Both the position numbers and the translations under genes were made by a program. The notes beneath the pieces were generated by a model. It did not search any database and was not told the origin of the DNA. It saw nothing but the letters and a program-made list of their open reading frames with translations. A stretch of DNA of 64,000 bases from JBDTSW01 sp963797835 (GTDB lineage: Bacteria > Actinomycetota > Thermoleophilia > Solirubrobacterales > 70-9): NCBI GenBank assembly GCA_963797835.1, contig CAWCRN010000027.1:186001-250000 (forward strand). Direction: 5' to 3'. This document shows positions 39,969 to 50,191 of the stretch, piece after piece. Positions within the stretch are counted from its first letter, which is position 1, and the number at the start of each line of letters is the position of its first letter.

Positions 39969-40733
39969 CTAGCGCGGGCCGCCCTCGATCGTCTCCCGCA
40001 CCTCGCGCTCGCGGGGCTGGAGCCCGAAGTCCGTGAGGATCCAGGTGGCCCCTGCCTCCTCCCACGGGCCGGGCTCGGCGCCGGAGGGAAGGTCGATGAC
40101 CAGGTCGAACGGCCCGCTTCGCCCCGCTGCGCCCCGAAGCTCGCGAACCTCCTCGCCGAGCTCCGCGAGCGCCTCGGGCCCGGGGAGCTCGATCGGGAAC
40201 AGCCCGTCCCAACGGGCCGCCCGCCGCAGCGGCCGGCGATTGGGCCAGCGGGCTGCCACCCACACCGGGATCCGAGGCGACTGGACGGGGCGCGGCTGGA
40301 ACTCGCCGTCCCAGTAGGCGGCGAGGCGCTCGAGGCCTTCGTCGAGCAGCCTTGCGCGCTCGCGCGGGTCGACGACCTCGCCGAACGGCTCCAGCTCGTC
40401 GTTGCGGTCGGAGCCAAGCCCCACCCCGAGCGTGAGTCGTCCCCGGCTGAGGAGGTCGAGCGTGACCGTCTCGCGCGCGAGCTTGTGGACGCGCCGCCGT
40501 GAGATCGGGGTGACCAGCGGGCCCAGGCGGATCCGCTCGGTCGCGGCGGCCACGGCGGCGAGCGCCACCCACGGGTCGGCGACCGCCAGCACCGGCGGCC
40601 GGTAGCGCACGTGGTCCCATACGAAGAACCCGTCCCAGCCGTGCTCCTCGGCGCCCGCGGCCAGGCCGGCCAGGGTGTTCGGATCGACGAGCTCGTCGAA
40701 GGGAGCGACGAAGATTCCGCGCTTGGCGCTCAT
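39969..40733 (-). CDS. LLM class flavin-dependent oxidoreductase
   Basis: About 254 residues from ATG 40733 (MSAKRGIFVAPFDELVDPNT). Luciferase-like TIM barrel: GWDGFFVWDHVRYRPPVLAV, DPWVALAAVAAATERIRLGP, LARETVTLDLLSRGRLTLGV and GLGSDRNDELEPFGEVVDPR. Members use FMN or F420; the PLVTPISRRR segment and cofactor-binding pattern do not settle which. The substrate is unknown. An upstream extension to 41090 is antisense to the SnoaL-like gene and rejected. Confidence 0.9.
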   Translation of the reverse strand: MSAKRGIFVAPFDELVDPNTLAGLAAGAEEHGWDGFFVWDHVRYRPPVLAVADPWVALAAVAAATERIRLGPLVTPISRRRVHKLARETVTLDLLSRGRLTLGVGLGSDRNDELEPFGEVVDPRERARLLDEGLERLAAYWDGEFQPRPVQSPRIPVWVAARWPNRRPLRRAARWDGLFPIELPGPEALAELGEEVRELRGAAGRSGPFDLVIDLPSGAEPGPWEEAGATWILTDFGLQPREREVRETIEGGPR

Positions 40734-40826
40734 CCTCGGCACGCTACCTGGCAGCCGCCGTGCGTAAGGATGCGTGGCCTTGGGCGCAGAGCCGACAGGC
40801 CGCCGAGGCAACCGCTCGCCGCCCGC

Positions 40827-40832
40827 CATACT
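40827..40832 (+). promoter_or_regulatory. Candidate -10 (CATACT) for the SnoaL-like gene
   Basis: CATACT ends 6 nt before ATG 40839. It shares the ATACT core with the elements before nadE, dapF and dapA. Confidence 0.35.
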
Positions 40833-40838
40833 CGCCGC

Positions 40839-41258
40839 ATGTCGGAAGCGAACGTGGCCTTGGTGCGGCGGTGGTTCGCGGGCCTCGAGCGGGGTGAGCT
40901 GTCGCCCGAGCTCTGCGACGAGGAGATCCTGATCCGAAACTGGGACGAGTCGCCGATCCGTGGCCCCTACCACGGGCATGAGGGACTGCGCCAGTGGTGG
41001 GTCGATTTCGCCGATGCGTTCGAGGACGTCCACATGGAGCTCAAGGAGGCGATCGACGTCGGCGACGAGCGAGTCGTGACCGCGCAGCATCTCGTCGGGC
41101 GCTTCCGCCTCACCGGGATCGAGGTGGACGGCCCCTTCGGAGCGATCGTCACGATGCGCGACGGCAAGATCCTCTCCGCGATCGGCTACGCCTCACCGGG
41201 CCGGGCGAGGAAGGCGGCGGGCTTGCGCCGGCCTCGCCCCGACCAGCGCGAGCCCTGA
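40839..41258 (+). CDS. SnoaL-like (NTF2 fold) protein
   Basis: A protein of 139 residues, MSEANVALVRRWFAGLERGE start, close to the MSQENVE family at 15204-16427. Seen: PELCDEEILIRNWDESPIRG, GHEGLRQWWVDFADAFEDVH, AIDVGDERVVTAQHLVGRFR and ASPGRARKAAGLRRP. A ligand-binding or isomerase-type role is possible; no substrate is known. It is divergent from the LLM gene and 10 nt upstream of the epoxide-hydrolase-like gene, so the two could be co-transcribed. Confidence 0.88.
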   Translation: MSEANVALVRRWFAGLERGELSPELCDEEILIRNWDESPIRGPYHGHEGLRQWWVDFADAFEDVHMELKEAIDVGDERVVTAQHLVGRFRLTGIEVDGPFGAIVTMRDGKILSAIGYASPGRARKAAGLRRPRPDQREP

Positions 41259-41268
41259 GCCTCACCCG

Positions 41269-42160
41269 ATGGTGCTCACCCACCCCGACATGCCCCACGT
41301 CGACGGCGTCACCCACCGCGAGGTAACCGCCAACGGGGTGCGGCTGCACCTCGCCGAGGCGGGCGACCCCGATGCGCCGCCGCTCCTGATGGTGCACGGG
41401 TGGCCCCAGCACTGGTGGGAGTGGCGGGAGCTCGATCGGGCCGATGGCCGAGAGCTACCGGGTGATCTGCCCCGACCTGCGCGGGTTCGGGTGGTCGGAG
41501 GCGCCGGACGGCCCCTACAACCCGGAGGTCTTCGCCGCCGACCTCCTGGCGCTGCTCGACGAGCTCGAGCTGGAGCGGGCGCGGATCGTCGCCCACGACT
41601 GGGGCGGCCTCGCCTCGTTCATCCTCGCTCTGCGCCATCCCGAGCGGGTCGAGCGCTACCTCGCCCTCAACATCATCCACCCCTGGCTGCGGCTGAGCCC
41701 CGCCCTCGCGCTTAAGGGCGGCTGGCGCCTCTGGTACCAGCTCGCCATGGCGATCCCGGTGCTGAGCCCGGCAGCGATGCCGCACGCCCTCGGTTTCATG
41801 AACCGCCGCATCCGCGCCGCCACCCCGAACCCCACCTGCTGGGACGGCGGCGTCCTCGAGACCTTCACCGACCGGATGCGCGACCAGTCCCGCGCGGTCG
41901 CCGCCTCCCGCCTCTACCGCTGGTCGTTCTTCGGCGGAGTCATGCGGATCGCGCTTGGGCACTACAGGGACTTGCGCCTTCGCACCCCGACCCTCCTCCT
42001 GTTCGGCACCAAGGACTTCGCGATCGACCCGGGCGCCGTTGGCGGCTTCGAGCCCTACGCCGATGACATGCGCCTGGAGCTGGTGGAGGACGTGGGCCAC
42101 TACATCGCCGACGAGCAGCCAGAGCTGGTGCTCGAGCGTGCCCGGGAGTTCCTGCCCTAG
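41269..42160 (+). CDS. Alpha/beta hydrolase, epoxide-hydrolase-like (one frameshift)
   Basis: The first frame has VTANGVRLHLAEAGDPDAPP and LLMVHGWPQHWWEWREL. The second, from about 41437, continues MAESYRVICPDLRGFGWSEA, nucleophile ARIVAHDWGGLASFILAL (Asp, as in epoxide hydrolases/haloalkane dehalogenases), LLLFGTKDFAIDPGAVGG and catalytic His in VEDVGHYIADEQPELVLE. Removing one base of CTCGATCGGG (41431-41440) joins them into about 296 residues. An Asp nucleophile with HGWP oxyanion motif fits epoxide hydrolase; the exact substrate is unknown. Confidence 0.82.
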
Positions 42161-42228
42161 CGGCCCTCCACTCCGGCAAGGAACGCCAGGGACGGCGATC
42201 TCGTAGGGCTCGGGCGCGGGCATCCTGG

Positions 42229-43510
42229 CTAGAGCGGGAAGTCCTCGCCTCGCAGGAGCCGCCGCAGCAGGTGCATCGCCACGGTGGCCGAGCGGTCGCG
42301 GATCTCGGACCGGTCGCCCGGCAGCACGAGGTCGCGCGCGATCATCCCGCCGCCCGAGGACTTCACGCATATGCAGACGTAGCCCACCGGCTTCTCCTCA
42401 CTGCCACCCTCCGGCCCCGCGATCCCGGTGATCCCGACGCCGAGGTCGGCGTGAAAGCGGATCAGCGCGCCGTCGGCCATCGCCTCGGCCACCTCGGGGG
42501 AGACCGCGCCCTGGCGCTCGATCAACTCCTGCGGCACCCGCAGCAGCTCGATCTTGGAGTCGTTCGAGTAGGCGACGACGCCGCCCGCGAGGTAACGCGA
42601 CGCCCCCGGCGGCTCCGAGAGCCGCGCCGCCAGCAGCCCAGCGGTGCAGGACTCGGCGAGCCCGACCCGATGACCGTCGCGAAGCAACCCCGCCACCTGC
42701 TCGTCGATCGACGAGCCGTCCTCGGAGAACAGGAAGCGCCCGTGGCGATCGGCGATGCCCTCGGTGACGGCTGCGAGCGCCGCCTCACTGCCGGCGCGGT
42801 GGCGGATATCGACGTGAAGCTCCGCCCGGCGCAGGCAGGTGGTGATCTCGAGCTCGGAGAGATCGGTCTCCTGCTCGATCTCGCGGAGGGTCCGCGCGAT
42901 CTCCGACTCCGGGATCCCGAACAGCCGCAGCGTGGTCATCTCCAGCGGGCTGGCGCGGTCGAGGACCGCTCGGACCTCCGGGGTCTCGACCGCCTTCGGC
43001 CACATCGCCTTCAGCTCGCGCGGCGGACCCGGGAGCACGATCACCACGGGCCCGCCGACGACCGGGACCACCAGCCCCGGGGCGGTTCCCGCCGGGTCGA
43101 TGGACGTCGCCCCCTCGGGCACCATCGCCTGCTTTCGGTTCGCCTCGCGCAGCGCCTCGGCGTCGAAGTTCATCCGTCTCGCGAACTCCGCCAGGATCCC
43201 GGCGATTCGCTCCTCCATCGCCTCGTCGAGGACCAGCTCTCGCCCCGCAAAGCGCCCGACCACCTCCGCGGTGAGGTCGTCGGCGGTGGGCCCGAGGCCG
43301 CCGCTGGTGACGATCGACCTCCGCCCCCTCTCCGGCCAGGAAGCGAAGCGCCGCCTCCATGTCGTCGGGCCGGTCGCCGACCTGGAGGATGTGCGCCACC
43401 TCGACCCCCAGGTCGCCGAGCTGCTGCGAGAGCCAGGGGCTGTTGCGATCGGTGATCGTGGCCGTGATCACCTCGGTCCCGGTGACGACGATTCCTGCGC
43501 GCACGCTCAC
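42229..43510 (-). CDS. cinA: CinA: NMN deamidase / molybdopterin-binding-like protein (one frameshift)
   Basis: A two-domain CinA of about 426 residues. The N-terminal MoCF domain (RAGIVVTGTEVITATITDRN, SPWLSQQLGDLGVEVAHILQ) is separated by a one-base shift near 43309-43316 from TSGGLGPTADDLTAEVVGRF and the rest. Removing a G from GTCGATCGTC gives the canonical EVIVTSGGLGPTADDL. The C-terminal domain has the deamidase motifs GLAESCTAGLLAARLSEPPG and GVVAYSNDSKIELLRVP, plus DLGVGITGIAGPEGGSEEKP. CinA C-domains deamidate NMN in NAD salvage. The GTG at 43510 overlaps the rodZ stop (GTGA). The order ftsK-rodZ-cinA is conserved. Confidence 0.9.
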
Positions 43511-44340
43511 GGACAATCCAAGCCCGGCGGGTCGAGCTGACGAGGCCGCGCACCCGGCTCGATCGCGAACGCGGCGGGGCCGGACAGCTCCGGTAGCCTC
43601 GTGGGCTTGCCGTCGACGGCGAGGTCGAACTGGTCCCGATCGAAGCCGGAGGGGAAGCGCAGCTCGAACCGCTCGCGCTCGAACTGGTCTTCGGTACCGG
43701 CGCTCAGGACCTGTCCGTCGATCAGCGCCTCGCCCGAGCCCGAGACCAGGCAGACCGCTACGTCGCTGTTGACGTCGAGGCGCACGACCACCGTTTCCTC
43801 CACGGGCCCCTGCGCCGGCGGCTGCTCGGCTTGCTGCTGACGCTCGCGCCGCTGCACCCGCTCGCGCTTCTGCGCTTGCCGCCGCGCCTCCGCCCGCTGG
43901 TTGTCCGCAGGCTCATCGTCGTCGCCAACCAAGCCCACCACGAGGAAGATCCCAACCGCGGCCAGCACCCCGAGCCCGACCAGGACCAGCGGGCCGAAGC
44001 GGCCGGGCGGCGGCTCCCCCGGGCGACGGCGCCCCTCCAGCACCGGCTCGCCGATCCGCAGCGGGCTGTCGGGCGCGACCCGGCTCTCGACCTGGCGGCG
44101 GTACTCGTCGACGACCGCGTCGGCGTCGATGCCCAGGAGCTGGGCATAGGTGCGCAGGAAGCCCTTGGCATAGGCGGGACTGGGCAGCACGTCCCAATCC
44201 TCCGACTCCAGCGCACGCAGGTACTTGGTGCGGATCTTGGTCCGCTCCTCGACCTCGCGGATCTCGATTCCCTGGCGCGTACGTGCGCGCTTGAGAACGT
44301 CTCCGATCCGCATTCCCTCGGTGTCGCCGGTCCCGGCCAT
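43507..44340 (-). CDS. rodZ: RodZ-like helix-turn-helix membrane protein
   Basis: A protein of 277 residues. The N-terminal HTH_25 domain (MRIGDVLKRARTRQGIEIRE, YLRALESEDWDVLPSPAYAK, GFLRTYAQLLGIDADAVVDE) is followed by one transmembrane helix (FGPLVLVGLGVLAAVGIFLV), a charged Arg/Gln linker and an extracytoplasmic DUF4115-like beta domain (SGEALIDGQVLSAGTEDQFE). RodZ links the cell-shape machinery to the membrane; in actinobacteria the HTH-DUF4115 protein next to ftsK is less well defined. It is translationally coupled to cinA and follows ftsK after 54 nt. Confidence 0.88.
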   Translation of the reverse strand: MAGTGDTEGMRIGDVLKRARTRQGIEIREVEERTKIRTKYLRALESEDWDVLPSPAYAKGFLRTYAQLLGIDADAVVDEYRRQVESRVAPDSPLRIGEPVLEGRRRPGEPPPGRFGPLVLVGLGVLAAVGIFLVVGLVGDDDEPADNQRAEARRQAQKRERVQRRERQQQAEQPPAQGPVEETVVVRLDVNSDVAVCLVSGSGEALIDGQVLSAGTEDQFERERFELRFPSGFDRDQFDLAVDGKPTRLPELSGPAAFAIEPGARPRQLDPPGLDCP

Positions 44341-44394
44341 GGCGGCGTATTCTCGCCACCCCGGACGCCGGGCGCGGTCACGCCCGGGTGGAGC

Positions 44395-46926
44395 TCAGCG
44401 ACCGACGGGCTCGAGGTCGGTCTCGGTGCCGGTGCCCCCGGCGCCCGCGACGGGGCCTCCCGCCGCCGGGCCTCCGTCGAGGATGCGAGGCAGGTCGGCC
44501 ATCGAGACCAGCACCTGGCGCGGCTTCGACCCCTCGTACCCGGAGATGATCCCGCGCCGCTCGAGCATGTCGATCAGGCGCCCAGCGCGCGTGTAGCCGA
44601 CGCGGAGGCGTCGCTGGATCATCGACACCGAGGCCGTCTCGGACTCCACCACGACCCGCGCGGCGTCGGCCAGCAGGTCGTCCTCGTCGGGCGAGAACTC
44701 GCCGTCGTCGCCCGGGGTACCCTCGGCATCCGGGCGCGCCTCCAGCAGCTCGACGTCGAACTCCGGCTCGCCCTGCCGCGACCAGTGCCTCGTGATACGG
44801 GCGATCTCCTCCTCGGTCACGAACGCGCCCTGGATGCGCCCCAGCTTCGAGGTGCCGATCGGGCGGAACAGCATGTCGCCCTGCCCGAGCAGGCTCTCGG
44901 CGCCGCCCTGGTCGAGGATCACGCGGCTGTCCACCTGCGAGGCGACGGCGAATGCGATCCGGGCCGGGATGTTCACCTTGATCGTCCCGGTGATCACGTC
45001 GGTCGACGGCCTCTGGGTCGCGAGCACGAGGTGGATCCCCACCGCGCGCGACTTCTGCGCGAGGCGAATGACCGAGTCCTCGACCTCGGCCGGGGCCACC
45101 ATCATCAGGTCGGCCAGCTCGTCGATCACGCAGAGGATGTGAGGCAGCGGCGCCTCGCCGTTTCGGCGGCGCACCTTGTTGAGCTCGGCCAGGTTCCGGG
45201 CCCTCGCCTCGCCCATGACCTGGTAGCGGCTCTCCATCTCCCCGATCAGGTTGCCAAGCACGTTGGCCGCCAGGCGCGGGTTGGTCACGACCGGGGTGAG
45301 CAGATGGGGCAGCTTCTCGTAGTGGTTCAGCTCGACCCGCTTGGGATCGACCAGCACCATCCGCACCTCGTTCGGCGAGGCGTGCAGCAGGATCGAGCAG
45401 AGCATCGCGTTGATGCAGCCGGACTTCCCCGAGCCCGTGGTCCCGGCGACGAGCGCATGTGGCATCAGCGCGAGGTCGGTCCAGGAGGCGTGCCCGGAGA
45501 CGTCCTTGCCGAGCCACACGGCGAGCGAGGAGGCGCCCTTCGGGCGGCCGGCGTAGATGTCGCCCAGGCGGACGAGGCGCCGGCGTGAGTTCGGCACCTC
45601 CACCCCCACCGCCTTCTTGCCAGGGATCGGGGCGAGGATCCGGATGTCCGTCGACGCCAGCGCGTAGGCGAGGTCGTCCTTGAGCTGAGCGATCTTGCCG
45701 ACCTTGGTCCCCGGCGCGAGCTGGAGCTCGTAGCGGCTGACGTGAGGGCCGGAGACGACCCCGAGCAGGCGGGCCTCGACCCCGAAGTGGCGAAGCGACT
45801 CCAGGAGTGCCTTCGAGACGGCGTCACGGTCACGCGTGTCGGGCCCCTGGTCGCCCTTGCCCTTCTCGAGCACCTTCGGCTGCGGCAGCACGTATTCGAT
45901 CTCGTCCGAGGTGGTGATGCCCTCGCTCTCGCGGCGGTTGCCCATCGGAGTGGTGCCGTGGTCGGGCAGGTCGGACCCGAGCTCGGCGGGCTCCTCGCCG
46001 TCGGAGTAGGCGTACTGCGCGGCGTCCGGCGCCTCGGCCACCGTCACCTCGTCGTCGTGCCAGTCGCCGTCGTCCTCGCCCTCGGCCGCGTCGGCGTCCT
46101 CCGCCTCGTCGGGCGCGTGCGTGATCAGCGGCTCGGCCGGGTCGGCGCGGCTGATCTCGATCTCCTCCGCGGCCGCTTCCCAGCCGGGCTCCGGCGAGGC
46201 GGCCCCCGGGCTCCGCGCCGCTCGAATGCCGCCGGCCATCTCCCGGGTGCCGGCCTGGGCGCGCTGGGCTGCCCGGCCCGCGCCCTCGAGCAGGCCGGCC
46301 ACGGTAGCGCCGCTCAGCAGAAGGGCGCCGCTCACGAACATGACCACGGCGACGATGTGAGCCCCGAGGCGCTGGAACAGGGTGGTCGTGGCCCAGTAGA
46401 GCCCCTCCCCCGCGGCGCCCCCGTGCTCGGTGTAGAAGCGCGGCTCGAAGTAGTCGTGTCGCAGGGGCCTGTCGGGGCCGATCCCGGCCGTCTCGGCCGC
46501 GAAGGCGAGCAGCAGCGCGCACAGGATGAGGATGCCGCCCGCGTTCACCGCGGCGGGCGCCTCGATGAACGGCCGCAGCATCAGCGACAGCCCCCAGGCG
46601 GCGAGTGCGAACGGGACCACGTACGCCACCTTGCCGACGGCGTACGAGAGACCGGTCTCGGCCCAGCCGCCGACGCGCCCCCCGTCCCAGCCGCCATAGA
46701 GGACGAAGCCCAGGTACAGGCCGAGCGCCGCGAGCGCGAGCCCGATCACGTCGAGGTGGCGCTGCTCGAGCCGCGCGAGAGCGTCGCGCGCGTCCTCGCG
46801 CAGGTCGCGTGCCGGCCGCCGCGAGCGCTGCGCGGGCCGCCGGGAGAGGGAGGCGCCACGGCGCGACGTCCTGCGCACCGGTCGGCGCTTCGCGGGCTTT
46901 GGCTTTCGGCTCAACGGGGTTCTCAT
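44395..46926 (-). CDS. ftsK: DNA translocase FtsK/SpoIIIE
   Basis: A protein of 843 residues that pumps chromosome DNA through the closing septum. A very basic N-terminus (about 45 residues) precedes four membrane helices (VIGLALAALGLYLGFVLYGG, a helix near VAYVVPFALAAWGLSLML, GILILCALLLAFAAETAG and AVVMFVSGALLLSGATVAG). After an acidic linker comes the alpha domain (ESLRHFGVEARLLGVVSGPH), the motor with Walker A LVAGTTGSGKSGCINAML and Walker B LCVIDELADLMMV, and the winged-helix gamma domain (RRLRVGYTRAGRLIDMLERR) that reads KOPS-type sites. It is complete. Confidence 0.96.
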   Translation of the reverse strand: MRTPLSRKPKPAKRRPVRRTSRRGASLSRRPAQRSRRPARDLREDARDALARLEQRHLDVIGLALAALGLYLGFVLYGGWDGGRVGGWAETGLSYAVGKVAYVVPFALAAWGLSLMLRPFIEAPAAVNAGGILILCALLLAFAAETAGIGPDRPLRHDYFEPRFYTEHGGAAGEGLYWATTTLFQRLGAHIVAVVMFVSGALLLSGATVAGLLEGAGRAAQRAQAGTREMAGGIRAARSPGAASPEPGWEAAAEEIEISRADPAEPLITHAPDEAEDADAAEGEDDGDWHDDEVTVAEAPDAAQYAYSDGEEPAELGSDLPDHGTTPMGNRRESEGITTSDEIEYVLPQPKVLEKGKGDQGPDTRDRDAVSKALLESLRHFGVEARLLGVVSGPHVSRYELQLAPGTKVGKIAQLKDDLAYALASTDIRILAPIPGKKAVGVEVPNSRRRLVRLGDIYAGRPKGASSLAVWLGKDVSGHASWTDLALMPHALVAGTTGSGKSGCINAMLCSILLHASPNEVRMVLVDPKRVELNHYEKLPHLLTPVVTNPRLAANVLGNLIGEMESRYQVMGEARARNLAELNKVRRRNGEAPLPHILCVIDELADLMMVAPAEVEDSVIRLAQKSRAVGIHLVLATQRPSTDVITGTIKVNIPARIAFAVASQVDSRVILDQGGAESLLGQGDMLFRPIGTSKLGRIQGAFVTEEEIARITRHWSRQGEPEFDVELLEARPDAEGTPGDDGEFSPDEDDLLADAARVVVESETASVSMIQRRLRVGYTRAGRLIDMLERRGIISGYEGSKPRQVLVSMADLPRILDGGPAAGGPVAGAGGTGTETDLEPVGR

Positions 46927-47010
46927 CGCACGCTCGCCGGCACGGCGCCAAGCCGTGCCTGCTCGTGCCTGGGACTTCGACGCCCACCCCCACTCCCCTG
47001 CGCGGCCCGC

Positions 47011-47837
47011 TCAGCCGTCCAGCGCGGCGCGCACGGCGGCCACAACGACTGTGGGCTCGCGCGTCACCTGGTGCCAGGTGAAACGCAAGACGCGAAAACC
47101 GAGCCGACTCAGCTGGGCGTCACGAGCGCGGTCTCGCTCGAATGCCTCACGACCGCCATGTGCCCTGAAGCCGTCGAGTTCCACCGCGACCCGCGACTCG
47201 CGCCAAAGGCAGTCAATGACGAATGAACCGAACGTGGACGTTCACCTCGGGCTCCGGCAGGTGATGCCGGCGGCAGAGCGCAAGAAACCGTGCCTCGAGC
47301 TCGGAGCGAGTGCCGTCGGGTTGGTGCTTCCCGGTCGGGAGGCCCAGGTACCCGGCCTTGCGCAGGGCCTGGCGGTAGTCGTGAGCAGGGACGATCCGGA
47401 GCAGGTCGGAGAGCGTGCGGTCTGGCCGCGTGACCGGGATGCGGCTGCGAAACGTGGTTTGGCTGGGTAGGAGCGGAGAGCGGTGGATGCGCAAGCCGCT
47501 GCGGCGTGCCCTGCCACTGGAGCTGGGCACGGTCACGTGGATCGGGTCCGTCGCGGCGGTCGCGCATGCCCCAGAGCGCCGCGGCGCTGGAGTGGCTGAG
47601 CACCGCTCCCTGGCCGCAGGCCAGGACGGCTGCCATCCACCAGCCCTCACGGCTCAGGCCGCGGTGACCGACCGCGTAGACGCCCTTGTGGATCCGGTGT
47701 AGTCGGCCCGCCTTGACCCTCCTGGAGATCCCGCTCTGAGAGAGGCCTGCCTTCAGGAGCTGCTCGAACGTGATCACCCCGTGCTGGCGGGCGGCGATCG
47801 CCGCGATCATCGCGTCGATGGCGAGTTTTGGTCGCAT
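47011..47837 (-). CDS. AbiEi-type HTH + DUF559 (restriction-endonuclease-fold) protein (two frameshifts)
   Basis: The N-terminus AAIAARQHGVITFEQLLKAG and SGISRRVKAGRLHRIHKGVY is the AbiEi antitoxin winged helix. The frame shifts near 47555 (CCCGATCC; removing a base gives GPIHVTVPSS), then continues LRIHRSPLLPSQTTFRSRIP, GTRSELEARFLALCRRHHLP. It shifts again near 47222 into IDCLWRESRVAVELDGFRAH, AQLSRLGFRVLRFTWHQVTR and a stop at 47011. That last part is the DUF559 nuclease-like domain (VELDG...H.. and FRVLRFTW). This fusion is common in actinobacteria without a partner toxin; its biological role is unknown. Confidence 0.8.
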
Positions 47838-47970
47838 ACCGACTAGAAGTCGCCAATGGCGGTCCCCGCCCCCCGCTCGCCGCCCTCAGTGCCTGCGCAC
47901 GCGTGCGTTCACGCGGCAGACCACCCTTAAATTCGGCCTAATTCTTCCCGGAGACCGCGATTTCGCGGAC

Positions 47971-47976
47971 TACCCT
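47971..47976 (+). promoter_or_regulatory. Candidate -10 (TACCCT), leaderless response-regulator gene
   Basis: TACCCT ends 7 nt before ATG 47984. A CCGCG/CGCGG hairpin (47955-47968) and an AT-rich patch (TTAAATTCGGCCTAATTCTT, 47927-47946) lie just upstream. Confidence 0.4.
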
Positions 47977-47983
47977 AGTGCCC

Positions 47984-48697
47984 ATGCTCACCGCTCAGGA
48001 GAACACCGGCCGCGTGCTCGTGGTCGAGGACGACGTCTCGATCGCCGACGTACTGCGCCGGACCCTGCGCCAGGAGGGTCACGAGGTCCGCTCCGCCGCC
48101 GACGGTGTCGAGGCGCTGAAGGTCGCCGAGGACTTCGTGCCCGACCTGGTCGTCCTCGACCTGGGGCTGCCGAAGCTCGACGGCGTCGAGGTCCTGAAGC
48201 GCCTGCGCGCCGAGAGCGACGTGCCGATCCTGATCCTCACCGCGCGCACCGAGACCGACGACCGCGTCCAGGGCCTCGACACCGGCGCCGACGACTACCT
48301 CGTGAAGCCGTTCGAGCGCCAGGAGCTGCTGGCGCGGCTGCGCGCGCTACTGCGCCGCCGCCCGCCGCGGGGCAGCGCGGCCCTCACCGTCGGCGACCTG
48401 CGGCTCAACCCCGACACCCGCGAGGTGACGCGCGGAGAGCGCCCGATCGAGCTGACCAACCGGGAGTTCGAGCTGCTCGAGTTCCTGATGCGAAACGAGC
48501 GGCTGGTCGTCTCGCGCGAGCGCCTGCTGGAGGAGGTCTGGGGCTACGACCCGCTGGCCATGACCAACACGATCGACGTCTTCATCTCCAACCTACGCCG
48601 CAAGCTCGAGGCCGGCGGCGAGCAGCGCATCCTCCACACCAAGCGCGGCGCCGGCTACGTCGTCAAGGCGCCGCCCGACGGCGATGAATCCGCCTGA
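47984..48697 (+). CDS. OmpR/PhoB-family response regulator
   Basis: A protein of 237 residues from ATG 47984 (a GTG 6 nt earlier is less likely given the -10 spacing). The receiver domain has acidic pocket VLVVEDDVSIADVLRRTLRQ, phospho-acceptor DLVVLDLGLPKLDGVEVLKR, and VPILILTART with Lys in DYLVKPFERQELLARLR. The winged-helix DNA-binding domain has LTNREFELLEFLMRNERLVV and NTIDVFISNLRRKLEAGGEQ, ending HTKRGAGYVVKA. It forms a two-component pair with the kinase that follows. The stimulus is unknown. Confidence 0.95.
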   Translation: MLTAQENTGRVLVVEDDVSIADVLRRTLRQEGHEVRSAADGVEALKVAEDFVPDLVVLDLGLPKLDGVEVLKRLRAESDVPILILTARTETDDRVQGLDTGADDYLVKPFERQELLARLRALLRRRPPRGSAALTVGDLRLNPDTREVTRGERPIELTNREFELLEFLMRNERLVVSRERLLEEVWGYDPLAMTNTIDVFISNLRRKLEAGGEQRILHTKRGAGYVVKAPPDGDESA

Positions 48698-48726
48698 AGC
48701 GACCCGAGCGCCCGAAGGGCCTCGCG

Positions 48727-50143
48727 TTGCTCCTCCGGCCATCCCACTGGCCGATCCGCTGGCGACTCGCCGGGGTCTCCGCCGGGCTCACGCTGGTCAT
48801 CCTGATCGCGTTCGCCGCGATCGTCGGCCGGCTCGCCACCGACCGCCTGCGAAGCGACTTCGAGGACGAGCTGCGAGGAGCTGCGAGCCAGCTGGCGCTG
48901 GGCATCGAGCTCGCGCCCGCTGAGGATTTCGGGCAGGTCACCTACAGAGGGCCCGAACCTCGACGAGGTCGCCATGGCGAACGACGCCGCCGTTCAGATC
49001 GTGTTCGGCACCGGCCAGCCGATCGAGTCCACCAAGCCCCTGCCCGAGATGGGCGAGCCCGATCCCGGCATCCAGAAGCACGCGACCTACGACGTCGCGA
49101 CCCTGCCGGTCGTCAACGACGCGGGCACCCCGCCGGCCTTCATCCAATACGCGCGCGACCACAACGAGCTGGACGCCACCATCAACCGCCTGTGGCTGCT
49201 ACTCGTCTGCGGCGTCCTCGTGGGCACCGGCCTCGCCGCGCTGGCCGGGTGGGCGGTGGCCGGCCGTGCGATGCGCCCGATCGCGGAGCTCACCGCCACG
49301 GCCCGCGAGATCGCGTCGACGCGCGACCCCTCCAAGCGGATCCCCGAGCCCGAGCGCGACGATGAGGTCGCCGAGCTGGCCCGGACCCTCGACGAGATGC
49401 TCCGCGAGCTGGACGCCGCCCGCTCGGAGACCCAGCAGATGATCCAGGCCCAGCGCGAGTTCATCGCCGACGCATCGCACGAGCTTCGCACCCCCCTCAC
49501 CAGCATCCTCGCCAACCTCGAGCTGCTGCACGACCAGCTCACCGACGCCGAGCGAAGCGGCGAGCAGGGCGAGATGGTCTCGGGCGCGCTCGCCTCGTCG
49601 CAGCGGATGCGCAGGCTGATCGCCGACCTGCTGCTCCTTGCCCGCGCTGACGCCGGCCGCGTCGGGGCCCGTCGCGAGGTGGACCTGTCCGAGGTCGCGG
49701 AGGCGGCCGTCGCCGAGGTCCGTCCGGTCGCCGACGGACACGCGCTGGAGCTGCGGGCTGCCGACGGCGTCTCGGTCGACGCCGACGCCGACGAGCTCCA
49801 TCGCCTCGCGGTCAACCTTCTCGACAACGGGATCCGCCACACGCCGACGGGCTCGACGATCGAGATCGCCGTCGAGCGTCGCAACGGCGACGCAGTGCTC
49901 GAGGTCTCAGACGACGGGCCCGGGATCCCCGAGGACGAGCGCGAGCAGATCTTCTCCCGCTTCGCCCGCCTCGGCGGTCCCGGGGACGTGATCGCCGACG
50001 CCGGCACCGGGCTGGGCCTGGCGATCGTGCGCGCCGTGGCCACCTCTCACGGCGGCTCGGTCCGGGTGGGCACCTCACCCGCCGGCGGCGCCCGCTTCAC
50101 CGTCTCGCTGCCCGCGACCGGAAGCGGGCCTGCACCTTCTTAG
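48727..50143 (+). CDS. Sensor histidine kinase (one frameshift)
   Basis: From TTG 48727: helix 1 (RWRLAGVSAGLTLVILIAFA), an extracytoplasmic region interrupted by a one-base shift near 48955 (CCCGAACC; removing the G gives RGPNLDEVAMANDAAVQIV), then helix 2 (LWLLLVCGVLVGTGLAALAG). Next come HAMP (RAMRPIAELTATAREIASTR), HisKA with FIADASHELRTPLTSILANL, and HATPase with N-box AVNLLDNGIRHTPTG, DDGPGIPEDEREQIF and GTGLGLAIVRAVA. About 471 residues after repair. It autophosphorylates and passes phosphate to the adjacent regulator. It is convergent with the peptidase; two hairpins follow. Confidence 0.92.
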
Positions 50144-50191
50144 GGAACGTTTAGAGCCGCGACCTAGCTTTACCGGTGGGACGAGACAAGA

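Noticed and set aside
47011..47837. Complete AbiE-type abortive infection system
   Set aside because: Only the AbiEi-type HTH fused to DUF559 is present; there is no AbiEii nucleotidyltransferase next to it.
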